Positions 53,154-63,568 of a DNA stretch of 64,000 bases are shown in pieces (positions within the stretch are counted from its first letter, which is position 1; each line of letters begins with the position of its first letter). The DNA is from Pontixanthobacter gangjinensis (GTDB lineage: Bacteria > Pseudomonadota > Alphaproteobacteria > Sphingomonadales > Sphingomonadaceae), in assembly GCF_009827545.1 (NCBI RefSeq), contig NZ_WTYS01000001.1, forward strand, positions 2,629,772-2,693,771, written 5' to 3'. Below the pieces are notes generated by a model. That model was not told where the DNA came from. It ran no database searches and saw only the letters and a program-made list of their open reading frames with translations. A program made the translations under genes and the position numbers.

Positions 53154-54665
53154 TCAGTTCTCGGCCACTCTCATCACTGGGTCTAAAGACAGTCTGTCCG
53201 CAAGCAGGGCCATATCCTTTTCGGTAGGCTGCCCGAACAAAGCAGCGTGGCTTTCATCCAAGGTCAGGACCAGCTTCGTGTCCTGAATCGACAGGTTTGA
53301 CACATTGAACAATTTGCCCGACCGCCCCCCCAATCGGCGCGACAAGCGTATTGCCAGACCCCAGCAGATTGCGTCTTCCAATTGTTCGGCGCTCGCGAGT
53401 TCATAGAGTGATTTCGGCAGATTACAGCGGTTGCCATTGCCTGCCACTGCGGCCGCCATCATTGCACGTCCGCATGCGTCAACATCTATCCAGCGCTTGT
53501 GCAAAGCCCAATCCATCGCCAGACCGACACGAAGGTTCGGTTCGATTTGCATAGAGGCAAGCGCAAGCATTGTCGCCGCCATGCGCAGGCGCTCTGAACC
53601 ATGTCCCCGTCCTTCGCCGCGCAACGCGCCCACCGTCCAACCGGCCGTTTGCGTGGCCAACATCGGCGGAGTCCCCCGCATCATCGCAAATTCGCCAACC
53701 CCAGCAAGCAGCGGATCCTGCTTGCGCGCGATAGGTTCGAGTTCATCAAACAGGATTCCTTCGCGCAGACCCCAAGATGAAAAAACGATGGCGTCGGGCT
53801 TAAGCTTGTCGAGCAGCGCTTTTAGCAACACCCCCGCATCGGGCAGGTATTCGGCGCGCATCTGTGAAACTCGTGGGTCGTTTGAGAGGTTTGCCGGGTC
53901 AGAAGCAGCGATCGTCTCAGCAAGTGCGGCAGCCTCTGATGCAGGCAATGTAAACCCATGCGGGTCCGTTAACGGATAGTTGCGATCCTCCATGGCGACG
54001 ACAGCCATTGACCGCCAAGTTCCGCCGACCAGATACAGACTGCCCCCATGAGCAGTCAGATGATCCGCCCGGCCCAATGCGGTCTTTAAATTTATACAAG
54101 TCTGCTTGTCATCTTGACCAAGATATTCCGGAAGGCGGAGTGTGCCGAGTGGCAGACTTATTCCACGGACCCCTTCGGCGCTGCCAATCTGGACAAGTTC
54201 GAGACTGCCCCCGCCAAGGTCTGCAACGACACCCTCTGCACCAGGGAAAGCGCCGAGAATACCCATTGCGCTTATCCGCGCCTCGTCTTCACCAGAAAGC
54301 AGACGCGGTTCAAAACCCATGTCGCGCGTCGTCTTTAAAAACGCCGGACCATTTGCCGCTTCTCGAACAGCAGCGGTGGCCACGACATCGATCCGGTCAA
54401 CACCCCATTCGCGCAGCAAAAGCGAAAACCGCTCCAGCCCCCGCAGGGCCATTTTGACAGAATCGTCAGGCAGCTGTCCTGTTGTTGCTATCTCCTTGCC
54501 CAGCCGGGCAGCGACTTTTTCGTTGAATAAAGTAACCGGTGCCCGCGGGGATCCGCCGTATAAGACCAGCCGGACCGTGTTCGACCCTATGTCGATAATT
54601 GCCCGTTCCACCCGGTTGCCGGAGAACATTCCTTCGCGATCCGCCTGCCGCGATCCAGCCGCCAT
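53154..54665 (-). CDS. Ppx/GppA exopolyphosphatase family protein
   Basis: About 503 residues. The actin-like ATPase fold has IIDIGSNTVRLVLYGG near residue 22, VVATAAVREA, LSGEDEARIS and VVADLGGGSLELVQI; a C-terminal HD-like helical part follows. It cleaves polyphosphate or pppGpp. The start is the ATG that overlaps the ppk stop in TGATG. The pair ppk-ppx therefore makes and removes polyphosphate from one transcript. Confidence 0.9.
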   Translation of the reverse strand: MAAGSRQADREGMFSGNRVERAIIDIGSNTVRLVLYGGSPRAPVTLFNEKVAARLGKEIATTGQLPDDSVKMALRGLERFSLLLREWGVDRIDVVATAAVREAANGPAFLKTTRDMGFEPRLLSGEDEARISAMGILGAFPGAEGVVADLGGGSLELVQIGSAEGVRGISLPLGTLRLPEYLGQDDKQTCINLKTALGRADHLTAHGGSLYLVGGTWRSMAVVAMEDRNYPLTDPHGFTLPASEAAALAETIAASDPANLSNDPRVSQMRAEYLPDAGVLLKALLDKLKPDAIVFSSWGLREGILFDELEPIARKQDPLLAGVGEFAMMRGTPPMLATQTAGWTVGALRGEGRGHGSERLRMAATMLALASMQIEPNLRVGLAMDWALHKRWIDVDACGRAMMAAAVAGNGNRCNLPKSLYELASAEQLEDAICWGLAIRLSRRLGGRSGKLFNVSNLSIQDTKLVLTLDESHAALFGQPTEKDMALLADRLSLDPVMRVAEN

Positions 54666-56824
54666 CAGGCAGCGCCCTTGCGTAACGCCAGTTTGGGAAC
54701 GTCGCCCGCTTCGAGCGACCCGCCGCGTCCAGAAAGCGAAGGGTTGGTCATGAAGTAACGATGACAATTGAACGGTTTTTCGCCCGGTTCCATGCGCGTA
54801 TATTCCCCCCCCGGCTGTTGCACCCAGCTTTGTTCGGTATCGAGCAGATTGGCCAGCAAAACCTGCTCAAGTACCTGATCGTGGACCGTCTTGTTCCTGA
54901 TCGGAACCAGCGCCTCCACTCGGCGGTTAAGATTGCGCGACATGGCATCGGCTGACGAGATATAAACTTTAGTCCGGTCACCGGGAATTTCCGCACCATT
55001 GGCAAAGGCCCAGATTCGGCTGTGTTCTAGGAACCGCCCAATGATGGATTTGACTCTGATACTATCAGACAAGCCCTCAACCCCCGAGCGCAAACAGCAA
55101 ATGCCGCGAATAACCAGTTGGATTTCGACCCCCGCCTGACTCGCCGCGTAGAGACGGTCAATCACACCCTTGTCAGTAAGCGAATTTAGCTTCGCCCATA
55201 TCGCCGCCGGTTGCCCCGCTTTGGCGTTTTCGATTTCTCTATCAATCCGCATATATAATTTCTCGCGCAGATCGATCGGAGAAATTGCAAGTAAGCCGGT
55301 CTTTCGCGGCTCAACATAACCAGTCACAAAATTGAACAATTTCGCCGCATCACGGCCAATTTTAGGATCTGCCGTGAAATAACTAAGATCGGTGTAAATC
55401 TTAGTTGTTACGGGGTGATAGTTGCCCGTTCCAAAGTGGCAATAAGTCCGGAAACCTTTTTCCTCTCGGCGAACGACCATTGATACTTTGGCGTGGGTTT
55501 TCCAATCGACGAAACCGTAGATGACCTGAACCCCCGCCCGCTCCAATTCGCTGGCCCATAACAGGTTTTGTTCTTCATCGAAGCGAGCCTTGAGCTCGAC
55601 AACCGCAGTTACCGATTTGCCCCGCTCAGCCGCGGCGATAAGCGCCATGATGACCGGCGACTGGTCGCCTGCACGGTAAAGCGTTTGTTTGATTGCCACG
55701 ACATCGGGATCCTTTGCCGCTTGGCGCAGAAAGTCGACCACCACTTCGAAACTCTCATAGGGATGGTGAATGACAATGTCTTTTTCCCGAATGGCAGCAA
55801 AGCAGTCACCATCATGTTCGAGTATGCGCTCGGGATAGCGCGGACTGTAGCTTGAGAATTTCAGATCGGGCCGATCCTCTGCGATGATGTCGGACAGTCC
55901 TGCCACGCCAATCAATCCATCGGTCTTAGTAATCGTTGTTCCTTGGGTGGATAACTGTTCGAGCAATATCTCCTCCGACACAGGATCGAAATCATGCTCC
56001 AATTCCAGCTGGATCACTTGCCCCCGCCGCCTTCGTTGGATCGCGCTGCGGAAGGTCCGGACCAAATCTTCGGCCTCCTCTTCAATTTCAATATCGCTGT
56101 CTCGCAAGACCCGGAATGCGCCGTCACCTTCCACCTTGAAGCCTGGGAAAATATGCTTTGCAAAGCGGCAAATCAGGCTTTCGATGCTGATGTAAATGGC
56201 TTTCTCGCCCGGTACGCGGACGAAGCGCGGTAAAGCTGAAGGTATCAGAACCATTTCTACCAAGCGCGCTCCGTCTGAGGCACGTGTCAGGTTGAACAGC
56301 AAACCGACCCCTTCGTTCGAAACAAACGGGAAAGGATGAGCAGGATCAAGCGCCTGCGGGGTTATCACCGGGACAACTTCGTCGAGGAAATAGGTCTTTA
56401 GAGAGGTGTACGATTCAGGCTCGACCCGCCGATTATCGGCAATGGTTATGCCCGCTTCGTCAAGCAATCCACGCAATTCGCTCCAGCATTCACGTTGCTC
56501 TGCATTGATTCTTTTCAACGTGTTACGGATGGCAGATAATTGCTGCGCGGGGCTAAGGCCGTCGATTGACAGCCGGTCGATCCCGCGCTGCGCCTGCCCG
56601 ACCAGGCCCGCAACGCGTATCATCATAAATTCATCGAGATTGCTGCCCGAAATCGACAAGAACCGCAGCCGTTCAAGGAGCGGATAATTCTCGTTCCGGG
56701 CCTCTGCCAGCACCCGTTCGTTGAATGCGAGCCAGCTCAATTCGCGGTTGATATAGGTTTCCGCCGGATCGTCTGAAATGCCCGAAATCTCCCCACCGTC
56801 ATAGGCCTCTGCGCTACGTGTCAC
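54665..56824 (-). CDS. ppk: Polyphosphate kinase 1
   Basis: A 719-residue PPK1. ETYINRELSWLAFNERVLAEA begins the N domain. The catalytic phospholipase D-like part has SVTAVVELKARFDEEQNL, VEIQLVIRGICCLRSGVEGLSD and SSADAMSRNLNRRVEALVPI. It makes polyphosphate from ATP by a phosphohistidine route. The start codon is GTG. It overlaps the Ppx gene by one base. Confidence 0.97.
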   Translation of the reverse strand: MTRSAEAYDGGEISGISDDPAETYINRELSWLAFNERVLAEARNENYPLLERLRFLSISGSNLDEFMMIRVAGLVGQAQRGIDRLSIDGLSPAQQLSAIRNTLKRINAEQRECWSELRGLLDEAGITIADNRRVEPESYTSLKTYFLDEVVPVITPQALDPAHPFPFVSNEGVGLLFNLTRASDGARLVEMVLIPSALPRFVRVPGEKAIYISIESLICRFAKHIFPGFKVEGDGAFRVLRDSDIEIEEEAEDLVRTFRSAIQRRRRGQVIQLELEHDFDPVSEEILLEQLSTQGTTITKTDGLIGVAGLSDIIAEDRPDLKFSSYSPRYPERILEHDGDCFAAIREKDIVIHHPYESFEVVVDFLRQAAKDPDVVAIKQTLYRAGDQSPVIMALIAAAERGKSVTAVVELKARFDEEQNLLWASELERAGVQVIYGFVDWKTHAKVSMVVRREEKGFRTYCHFGTGNYHPVTTKIYTDLSYFTADPKIGRDAAKLFNFVTGYVEPRKTGLLAISPIDLREKLYMRIDREIENAKAGQPAAIWAKLNSLTDKGVIDRLYAASQAGVEIQLVIRGICCLRSGVEGLSDSIRVKSIIGRFLEHSRIWAFANGAEIPGDRTKVYISSADAMSRNLNRRVEALVPIRNKTVHDQVLEQVLLANLLDTEQSWVQQPGGEYTRMEPGEKPFNCHRYFMTNPSLSGRGGSLEAGDVPKLALRKGAA

Positions 56825-56975
56825 AGCCAGATTTCGGCTAAGCGCCGGTCCTGAATTGTCGAGTGAAGGATCAGGCTTGATGGTACGTTGCTCCGGTATG
56901 AATCACACTGCTTTTCGAAACATAACTCTCTCAGTTCTCCGCGTCACGCAGCAAACCCAAAGTCTCTCGTGCGGT

Positions 56976-57971
56976 CTAGATTAGCGACTTGGTGTCGGCA
57001 ATTTCGGTAATTCCGCGCTTGCCGTCTTCGCCCCGCCCCAATTGCACGATTATGTCAATCACCGATGAGGAATAAGCAATTGTATCCGCGCGGCTCAGGC
57101 CGATTCCGGTCTGCATCACCATCAGCGCCAATTGTTCGAGCGCACCTGTTGCACTGTTCGCGTGGATGGTAGAGAAACTGCCAGGATGACCGGTATTGAT
57201 GGCACGTAGGAAACTGACGCTTTCCCCGCCGCGCAATTCGCCCAAGACAATCCTGTCCGGCCGCAATCGCAGGGCTGCTTGCAGCAAATCATTCGGTGTC
57301 ACCTTGGCCTCGCCCAGTTCACCTTTGACCGAAACCAGACCGACCCCGTTTTCACCAGGTAGCCGCAATTCGGGGGTATCTTCGACCAATACAACCCGTT
57401 CGTGTCTGGGAATTTCGCCCAGCATTGCGTTAAGGAATGTCGTTTTGCCGGTAGAGGTGCCGCCTGAAATCAGGATCGTGCGCCGCGCCATTATGGCTGC
57501 GCGCAGATATTGAATCGGTTGCTGAACGCGGTCGGGCATTTCAGGATCGGACTGCCGAGCGAGCGGGCCTGTGTCATAGGCATCTAGCGGTAGATCAAGC
57601 CGCCGGTGGCGGCGTATCGCCATCACCCAGTTCTTGCGCGCAGCGGGCGGTCCGCAAAATTGGATGCGCGCACCATCGGGCAAAGTCGCGCCGAGCAATG
57701 GGTGTTCGCGGTTAATCCCTTGGTGGCTGATGCGGGCCACCTGTTCGGCCAGCCGTTGCACCAAGCGGTCATCAATCTCGGGCACTTCGAGCCTTTGCAT
57801 TCCTGGCGACGCTGAATCCTCGATCCATAATTCGCCTGGACGATTTACCATTATTTCGGTCACCGTGTCGCGGTCCAGCCATTCGCGGAACGGTTTCAGA
57901 TAAGCGTCAAGATAAACGCTCCGTTCGAGATCCTCGCCTTCTGGCTGCAAAGGGTGAATATCAGCGGTCAT
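56976..57971 (-). CDS. virB11: VirB11-type secretion ATPase
   Basis: A 331-residue hexameric ATPase of type IV secretion. GGTSTGKTTFLNAML is the P-loop at about residue 169; the DTPELRLP Asp box and the His box TGHPGSFSTIHANSATGALEQL follow. It sits at the cytoplasmic base and powers pilus assembly and transfer. It is the last gene of the virB run. Confidence 0.95.
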   Translation of the reverse strand: MTADIHPLQPEGEDLERSVYLDAYLKPFREWLDRDTVTEIMVNRPGELWIEDSASPGMQRLEVPEIDDRLVQRLAEQVARISHQGINREHPLLGATLPDGARIQFCGPPAARKNWVMAIRRHRRLDLPLDAYDTGPLARQSDPEMPDRVQQPIQYLRAAIMARRTILISGGTSTGKTTFLNAMLGEIPRHERVVLVEDTPELRLPGENGVGLVSVKGELGEAKVTPNDLLQAALRLRPDRIVLGELRGGESVSFLRAINTGHPGSFSTIHANSATGALEQLALMVMQTGIGLSRADTIAYSSSVIDIIVQLGRGEDGKRGITEIADTKSLI

Positions 57972-57986
57972 GAAAAATGCCTGATA

Positions 57987-59105
57987 TCAGCCGCCCGTAA
58001 CCTGAGAGAAATCCAGATCGCGTGCGGTAAACACCCGTATCGGCTCACCCATGCGCACCCGGATGGTTGGCCCGATCTGGCTGTCTTGTTGGGCCGCCGC
58101 CGCTGCCGCCTGACCGCCGCCGCCCAAAACAACTGATGCGCCGCCAGTGCCAATCGCCGTCAGCCCGCCGACCACGGACAGCAGCATTGCCGAACCGAAC
58201 CGCTGGAAGAAGTTGCTGCTAACCTTGCCTTCAAGCCCGGTCGTACCATCGAATCCGACCGCCGGTGATTGCAGATTCACAGACGCCCCATCGGGCCGGA
58301 TCAACCGCGTCCAGATAACATATGCGCGTTTCTGTCCGTTCTGGAGCCCAGATTGATATTGTCCTATTAGGCGCGAGCTTCGCGGCACGAGCACATTGGT
58401 ACCATCAAAACTACGCACATCTTGACTGACGACCGCTCGTACAAAGCCCGGAACGTTGGTGTCGATAGCCGTTTCCAGAATCGCCGGGATCAGAGTGCCC
58501 TGCGTGACTGTCGTTTGTGGATTGACCATTGCCTTAGCTTGCGCGGCTCCTCCACCGACACCGCCTACACGGCTTGCAAAGTCATTGGCAGATCCGCCTC
58601 CAGGCACTGCAGCGCCAGTCTCAGCCGCATCAACCACTGTGCCGGGGACTATGCCAATTGGCGCGCCTCCGGCATCATAAACAAGTGTAGGCGTTGCAAA
58701 CGGATTAAGCGAAGGCCCCGGATTCGCAACAGGTGCGACCGAATATATCGGCGAAGGCGCGGGATCAATGAGCGGAACAACTGGAGCCGGCTGAACTGGC
58801 GCAATCGGAACCGCTGCAACCGCAGCAGGAGCCGCTACCGTAACAGGCCCTTGTTGTCCGCCGATGCCCTCTGGCGGTGCAACACGAGCGGAGTTCATGC
58901 CCCATAAGGTTACAGCGCCGATCGCTGCAACCAACGCAACGCCGGCGGCCAGTCCGAGCCCATCAGATTTTCCTTTACGCTGCGTTACAGCTGGGAAGGA
59001 ATTACGGCTGGCGAGGTCAATAACCTCTGCCGATTCCTGCTCGCGCGGATCGACATCATTCGCCGCATCGCCTTTTCGAGATGGCATTTTGGTTGCGAGG
59101 CGCAT
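57987..59105 (-). CDS. virB10: VirB10/TrbI-type secretion protein
   Basis: A 372-residue bitopic protein. A cytoplasmic start is followed by one helix (GLAAGVALVAAIGAVTLWGM near 50-70). A Pro-rich linker and the TrbI domain come next (TLIPAILETAIDTNVPGFVRAVVSQDVRSFDG, VPRSSRLIGQYQSG and the ending PIRVFTARDLDF). It spans both membranes in the core complex. Its start overlaps the virB9 stop. Confidence 0.95.
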   Translation of the reverse strand: MRLATKMPSRKGDAANDVDPREQESAEVIDLASRNSFPAVTQRKGKSDGLGLAAGVALVAAIGAVTLWGMNSARVAPPEGIGGQQGPVTVAAPAAVAAVPIAPVQPAPVVPLIDPAPSPIYSVAPVANPGPSLNPFATPTLVYDAGGAPIGIVPGTVVDAAETGAAVPGGGSANDFASRVGGVGGGAAQAKAMVNPQTTVTQGTLIPAILETAIDTNVPGFVRAVVSQDVRSFDGTNVLVPRSSRLIGQYQSGLQNGQKRAYVIWTRLIRPDGASVNLQSPAVGFDGTTGLEGKVSSNFFQRFGSAMLLSVVGGLTAIGTGGASVVLGGGGQAAAAAAQQDSQIGPTIRVRMGEPIRVFTARDLDFSQVTGG

Positions 59106-59905
59106 TATTTACCTTCCCCATCAGACATATATTCGGACCGCGCGAGCGAGGCTTCCGTCCCTATGCTCCGAACAGGACCATTATTGGTCAAGATTGCGGT
59201 ATCTTTGCCAGAGCGCAAAATGATTTGCGGCGGCACGCCATCAACCACGATCGTCGCAGCGCGAACGGAGAAATTGACCGGCCCCTCAGTGCCAGCGGCA
59301 TCAGTGATCAAAATCGCGGGAACCGGCCTTCCCCTATCCCACACTAGAAATGTCGCATAGCCATCATCATAGGCTTGCTGCGGCATCAAATCACGGTCAC
59401 CCTCGCGGCCCCATTCGAAATTTAGCGCAGCCGGATCGACTACTGCATAGGGGTCAGTCGCGGCAGCAAGTTCGATATCATTGGGGCTACCCACCAAACT
59501 TGGCTCTTCAACATCAAGCTTAATTGGCTCGGGATAGGTAAAGCGCAGCACATAAAGCGGCTTCGCATTTTGGCTGGCAACCAGATCGAACAAATAGGTA
59601 TGGCGGTCGGTAATCACCGTCATGTTGGTTCGCGCTGTGACCGTCAGTGGCTTGATAAACAGCACATTTGCCCGCTTGTTGGGGGTCACTTGCCAAGCCT
59701 GAGAATCGCCAATAGCAACATTTTCGATCCGCTCGTCTTCGGCGAACGCGATTGTCGCCTGAACCTTAGTCTTGCCCTCAATCCTGACCACTTCAGTCGG
59801 GTCATAGAGGCGTTCAACCAAGCGCGGATCATCGGCCAGCGAAGGAGATGACAGTGCACCAAGCGCCAGTGCCAAAAACGGCGCAGATTTCAGCGCGCGG
59901 ATCAT
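59105..59905 (-). CDS. virB9: VirB9/TrbG-type secretion protein
   Basis: A 266-residue periplasmic protein with a signal peptide ending near SLADDP. DPTEVVRIEGKTKVQATIAFAEDERIENVAIGD and NVLFIKPLTVTARTNMTVITDRHTYLF identify VirB9. It builds the outer ring of the core complex with VirB7 and VirB10. No VirB7 lipoprotein gene is seen beside it. Confidence 0.95.
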   Translation of the reverse strand: MIRALKSAPFLALALGALSSPSLADDPRLVERLYDPTEVVRIEGKTKVQATIAFAEDERIENVAIGDSQAWQVTPNKRANVLFIKPLTVTARTNMTVITDRHTYLFDLVASQNAKPLYVLRFTYPEPIKLDVEEPSLVGSPNDIELAAATDPYAVVDPAALNFEWGREGDRDLMPQQAYDDGYATFLVWDRGRPVPAILITDAAGTEGPVNFSVRAATIVVDGVPPQIILRSGKDTAILTNNGPVRSIGTEASLARSEYMSDGEGK

Positions 59906-61107
59906 TTCAATTTCTCCGTTAAACGAGTATTCGCGGTGCGGAACCGATTGCCGATCCCATGCGTCCTTGATTTGCTGGCGGTAAGCGGCTGCACATGTTC
60001 GCCGCCTGAAGTTGTCGCAAAAATCCGCGGTTCGCGCTTGGTCGCATTATGGCCCCCGCCCGAGCCATCATTTGCGGCCTGCGCCGGCGTGACCCCCGAC
60101 ATCGGGATCACACGGCGCGGCGCGCTGGACATACCGGCCGCCTGCGCTGTGGTTTGAACGACTGGTGCCATTACGTGCGGTGCTGGCGCCGGCGGCGATT
60201 CACTCTGATCACTCACTGCGCCGGTATGCGGGACCAAACCGAATACGCGCCAGCCCGAAACCATTGTCGTTGAAACCTTCAGCACTATGATCATCAGCGC
60301 GACATGGACCGCACCGATCAGAAAGAATGCCATGGCAGAGCGTGGGTCAATCTGGCCGGGCGTTTGGTTAAGTTTGGCCAAAATCGGCACTGCCAGTTCC
60401 AGCATTACCCCGCCGCCCAGCACAGCAAACAGAGGCGTAAGGCCCAGCATCACAACCCCCTTCAGCCACCCGGTGAACAGACCCCTTGTGCTTTGAAACA
60501 ATGCCAACACTACGAATATTGGCCCCAGCGCGATGAGCAGCGCCAGCGCGATCCGTGCAGTTACCAACACGCCGACTGTGCCTAGTAGAAGCAGCAGTGC
60601 CCCCAACCACAAAATCCCTTGCGGAGAAAACGCCGTGATTTCGGCCGCCTGTTGTTGGCCGTTGGCTTGTCCCGCGACATTGTCGGTCGCCTGTTGAACC
60701 GCCAGAAACACGACATCAATCTTGTCGCCAAAAGTCGCGGTTGCAGAACCCTGCGTCCCGGTCAGTATCCCTGCCAGATAATCGGGCGCGCTCACCGCCA
60801 GATTCCACACCACCGATTGATAGGCGACCCAGCTGGTCGCAAACGTCACCACCAACCCCAGCGTCAAGATACGCGGAACCAGCGACCGGATGCTGAGGTT
60901 TGTCCGGCCCAGCATCAAGGCAATGGCAAAGAAGGCGATAAACAGCCCGAGCAGCATGGTCAGGACAGGGGCCATCGCCCCACCTGGCGCAAACAGACGC
61001 CCGAAAGCGGCGGCGCTGACTTCGGATGCGGTGCAGTCCACCGCGCGGAGCGCCGCAGCGACGCCCGCACCGACGTCGTTCATCAAGGCATCGCACCGCT
61101 CGCTCAT
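59902..61107 (-). CDS. virB6: VirB6/TrbL-type polytopic membrane protein
   Basis: A 401-residue inner-membrane protein with about six helices between residues 35 and 290 (for example FAPGGAMAPVLTMLLGLFIAFFAIALML and LALLIALGPIFVVLALFQSTRGLFTGWLKG, the typical VirB6 region). The last 100 residues are polar. It overlaps virB9 and virB4 by 4 bases each. VirB8, which usually lies between VirB6 and VirB9, is absent. Confidence 0.9.
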   Translation of the reverse strand: MSERCDALMNDVGAGVAAALRAVDCTASEVSAAAFGRLFAPGGAMAPVLTMLLGLFIAFFAIALMLGRTNLSIRSLVPRILTLGLVVTFATSWVAYQSVVWNLAVSAPDYLAGILTGTQGSATATFGDKIDVVFLAVQQATDNVAGQANGQQQAAEITAFSPQGILWLGALLLLLGTVGVLVTARIALALLIALGPIFVVLALFQSTRGLFTGWLKGVVMLGLTPLFAVLGGGVMLELAVPILAKLNQTPGQIDPRSAMAFFLIGAVHVALMIIVLKVSTTMVSGWRVFGLVPHTGAVSDQSESPPAPAPHVMAPVVQTTAQAAGMSSAPRRVIPMSGVTPAQAANDGSGGGHNATKREPRIFATTSGGEHVQPLTASKSRTHGIGNRFRTANTRLTEKLK

Positions 61108-63545
61108 TCAGCGGCCTGCCAAACAGGGAATGTACCGTCGCCGCTTTCCTGACCGAGGCCCGGCCAGGCGCGGCCAGTCAAAGCCGGGTACCATTCAGCC
61201 GGCTCGTCACCGAGCGATTCGCGCAGCATATCAAGTTTGCGGACCGTGCTTTCGCGGCCCGAGAGGATTGTAAGCACCTCGGGTGCGCCTGATAAATCGA
61301 GCCGCACGACGACCGATGCATCGGGTTGGCGGACGAGGAAGCACCGGCTGTGCGCGGGCAGCGACCGGATCAGCGCCAACTCATGTTCGGTCAGGCCAAA
61401 GCCATCGCAATAATCCTCTGCCCGGGCGCGCGAATTGGGCATAAACACCATGGTCGCGGTCTGTTCGACCAGAGCCGTGGAAATTTTGCTCTCTAACGCA
61501 TCGCGGGCCGATTGGGTGGCGAAACCGACCAATGCATTGCGCTTGCGCAAGGTTTTGAGCCAATCGCGGATGCGCGCGGCGAACACATCATCGTCAAGCG
61601 CCTTCCACCCTTCGTCAATCAGGATCATCGTGGGATGTCCGTCCAGCCGCTCTTCTACCCGGTGGAACAGATACATCATGGTCGGCGTGCGCAATCTGGG
61701 GTTTTCGAGCAGCGCGGTCATATCGAAACCGAGCACGCGGTTGTTCAGATCAAGCTTGTCCTGCTCATTATCGAACAGCCAGCCATGCTCTCCGCCATCG
61801 CCATTGTCGGAACCGATCCATGCCGCCAACCTGTCTGCCAGATCGCCCGGCTGCGGACGGCGAGAGCCAGACAGCAATTCCTTGAAATGTCTTAGTCGGC
61901 GCAGCGATGGATCATTGGCGTAAGTCGCGTCGACGGCAGCGCTGATGGTCGCAAGTTCTTCCGGTCCCTGAGCGCCCAGCAGCACGCTTAGCCAATCGCG
62001 CAAAAACGCTCGGTTTGTCGGTGTATCGGGCAATGCCATCGGGTTGAAGCCGGATGGAGTGCCGGCGTTGATCCGGTCATACCGGCCGTTAATCCCGCGC
62101 ACGAACAGTTCCGCGCCGCGATCTTTGTCAAACAACACCGTGCGTGGCGAAAATTTCTGGGCCTGCGCCGCCAGGAAATTCATCACCACAGTCTTGCCCG
62201 AACCGCTCGGCCCGATGACCGAGAAATTGCCCAGATCACCATGATGGAAATTGAAGAAAAACGGGGTGGCGCTGGTCGTTTCAAGCAGCGTTACAGCCTC
62301 GCCCCAATGGTTGCCTTCGGCCTTGCCCAAGGCAAAGCCATGGAGCGATCCGAAACTGGCCATATTGGCGCTGGAGATAAGCGCACGGCGGACAATATAT
62401 GATTCATTCCCGGGAAACTGGCCCCAGAAAGCCGGTTCCAGATTGGTATCCTCGCGCACCGCAATCGCGCCCGTATCCGCGAGCGCTGAAGCGCAAGCCG
62501 CGGTCGCCTCGTCCAGTCTCGCCAAATCGCTTTCGCGCACCAGCACGCTAAGGTGGTGATCGCCAAACCCGACCGCGCCGTTGCCCAATGCATCACGGGC
62601 GGCCATCATATCGCCGCGCTCAGCCGCCGCATCCTCGTCCGCAGAGCGCAAGCGGCGGATCGACAGATCCATCCTTTCGCGTGCAGTCTGGCGTTCTGCA
62701 GGCGCATAGGTTTCGCTGACCACCATTTCATAGGGCAGGCGCAACAATCCATCGAGCAGGCCCGGCGATGTCGCATCGGGATATTCTTTCAGACTGACAA
62801 TTGCGGCAAAATCGGGTTCGCCCGAACCGCGCAATTCCATCGCGTCCAGCCCGAAACTAGCCCGGCGATAGGGCAACATCAGCCCTATGTCGGTTTCATT
62901 GGCGGGCCTGCGTACCGGCCGCATCTCGCCGTTATAAAGGGCGCTGAGCAGCTCCAGAATCTCGTTGTTCGAAGCCCCTTTGGCCCCGTCATAATCGCCA
63001 AGGATCTGCGCGCCATAGGCGCCAAGCGAAGATACTAGTCCGGTTGCCGCAGCTTTGAGCGACCGGATATCCTTGGGATCGGCTTCGACCTGCTTCTGAC
63101 CTTTCCTGTTCCACATCTTTGCGAAACGTTCGGCCAGACCTGCTCTGCCCCGCGCCGGTCTGCGAATGAGCGTGACAAACTGGTCATTGATAAACAGCGA
63201 CCCATGACCGAGCCGTTCTTTCCAGCGCCGGTCAATATGGGCCGACAGCGGGTCGTCAAACTCGGCGTCCAGCTCGACCTCGACGCGGCGGCGGATAACA
63301 TGGTGATACATCACAAACCGTGCATCAAGCGCCGAACGCAGCATTACTTCGCGCGTTGCCGCATGGGCATTCAGCGCATCACTGTCTTCGGTTTCAAACA
63401 GCAGTCCGGGCACTTGGATTGCAGTCAGGACCGACCCGTCGCGCAGCAACAAAGTGCTCTCATCGATCAGATGTGCATAGGGCAGCCGGTCACCCGCTTG
63501 GGCTTCCTTCGCACTCCACGCCGCTGCTCCGATCCAATTGCTCAT
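61104..63545 (-). CDS. virB4: VirB4-type secretion ATPase
   Basis: An 813-residue ATPase. The N-terminal CagE/TrbE part (YAHLIDESTLLLRDGSVLTAIQVPGLLFE) is followed by the ATPase with GPSGSGKTVVMNFLAAQ at about 444 and MILIDEGWKALDD as Walker B. It energises pilus subunit handling and substrate transfer. It ends with an overlap to virB6. Confidence 0.96.
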   Translation of the reverse strand: MSNWIGAAAWSAKEAQAGDRLPYAHLIDESTLLLRDGSVLTAIQVPGLLFETEDSDALNAHAATREVMLRSALDARFVMYHHVIRRRVEVELDAEFDDPLSAHIDRRWKERLGHGSLFINDQFVTLIRRPARGRAGLAERFAKMWNRKGQKQVEADPKDIRSLKAAATGLVSSLGAYGAQILGDYDGAKGASNNEILELLSALYNGEMRPVRRPANETDIGLMLPYRRASFGLDAMELRGSGEPDFAAIVSLKEYPDATSPGLLDGLLRLPYEMVVSETYAPAERQTARERMDLSIRRLRSADEDAAAERGDMMAARDALGNGAVGFGDHHLSVLVRESDLARLDEATAACASALADTGAIAVREDTNLEPAFWGQFPGNESYIVRRALISSANMASFGSLHGFALGKAEGNHWGEAVTLLETTSATPFFFNFHHGDLGNFSVIGPSGSGKTVVMNFLAAQAQKFSPRTVLFDKDRGAELFVRGINGRYDRINAGTPSGFNPMALPDTPTNRAFLRDWLSVLLGAQGPEELATISAAVDATYANDPSLRRLRHFKELLSGSRRPQPGDLADRLAAWIGSDNGDGGEHGWLFDNEQDKLDLNNRVLGFDMTALLENPRLRTPTMMYLFHRVEERLDGHPTMILIDEGWKALDDDVFAARIRDWLKTLRKRNALVGFATQSARDALESKISTALVEQTATMVFMPNSRARAEDYCDGFGLTEHELALIRSLPAHSRCFLVRQPDASVVVRLDLSGAPEVLTILSGRESTVRKLDMLRESLGDEPAEWYPALTGRAWPGLGQESGDGTFPVWQAAE

Positions 63546-63568
63546 CGCCTCAAGACCTTCTCACCTGG

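Noticed and set aside
57987-59105. A conjugative plasmid insertion as the source of the virB genes
   Set aside because: No relaxase, replication gene, coupling protein or insertion boundary is visible; neighbours are chromosomal housekeeping genes.
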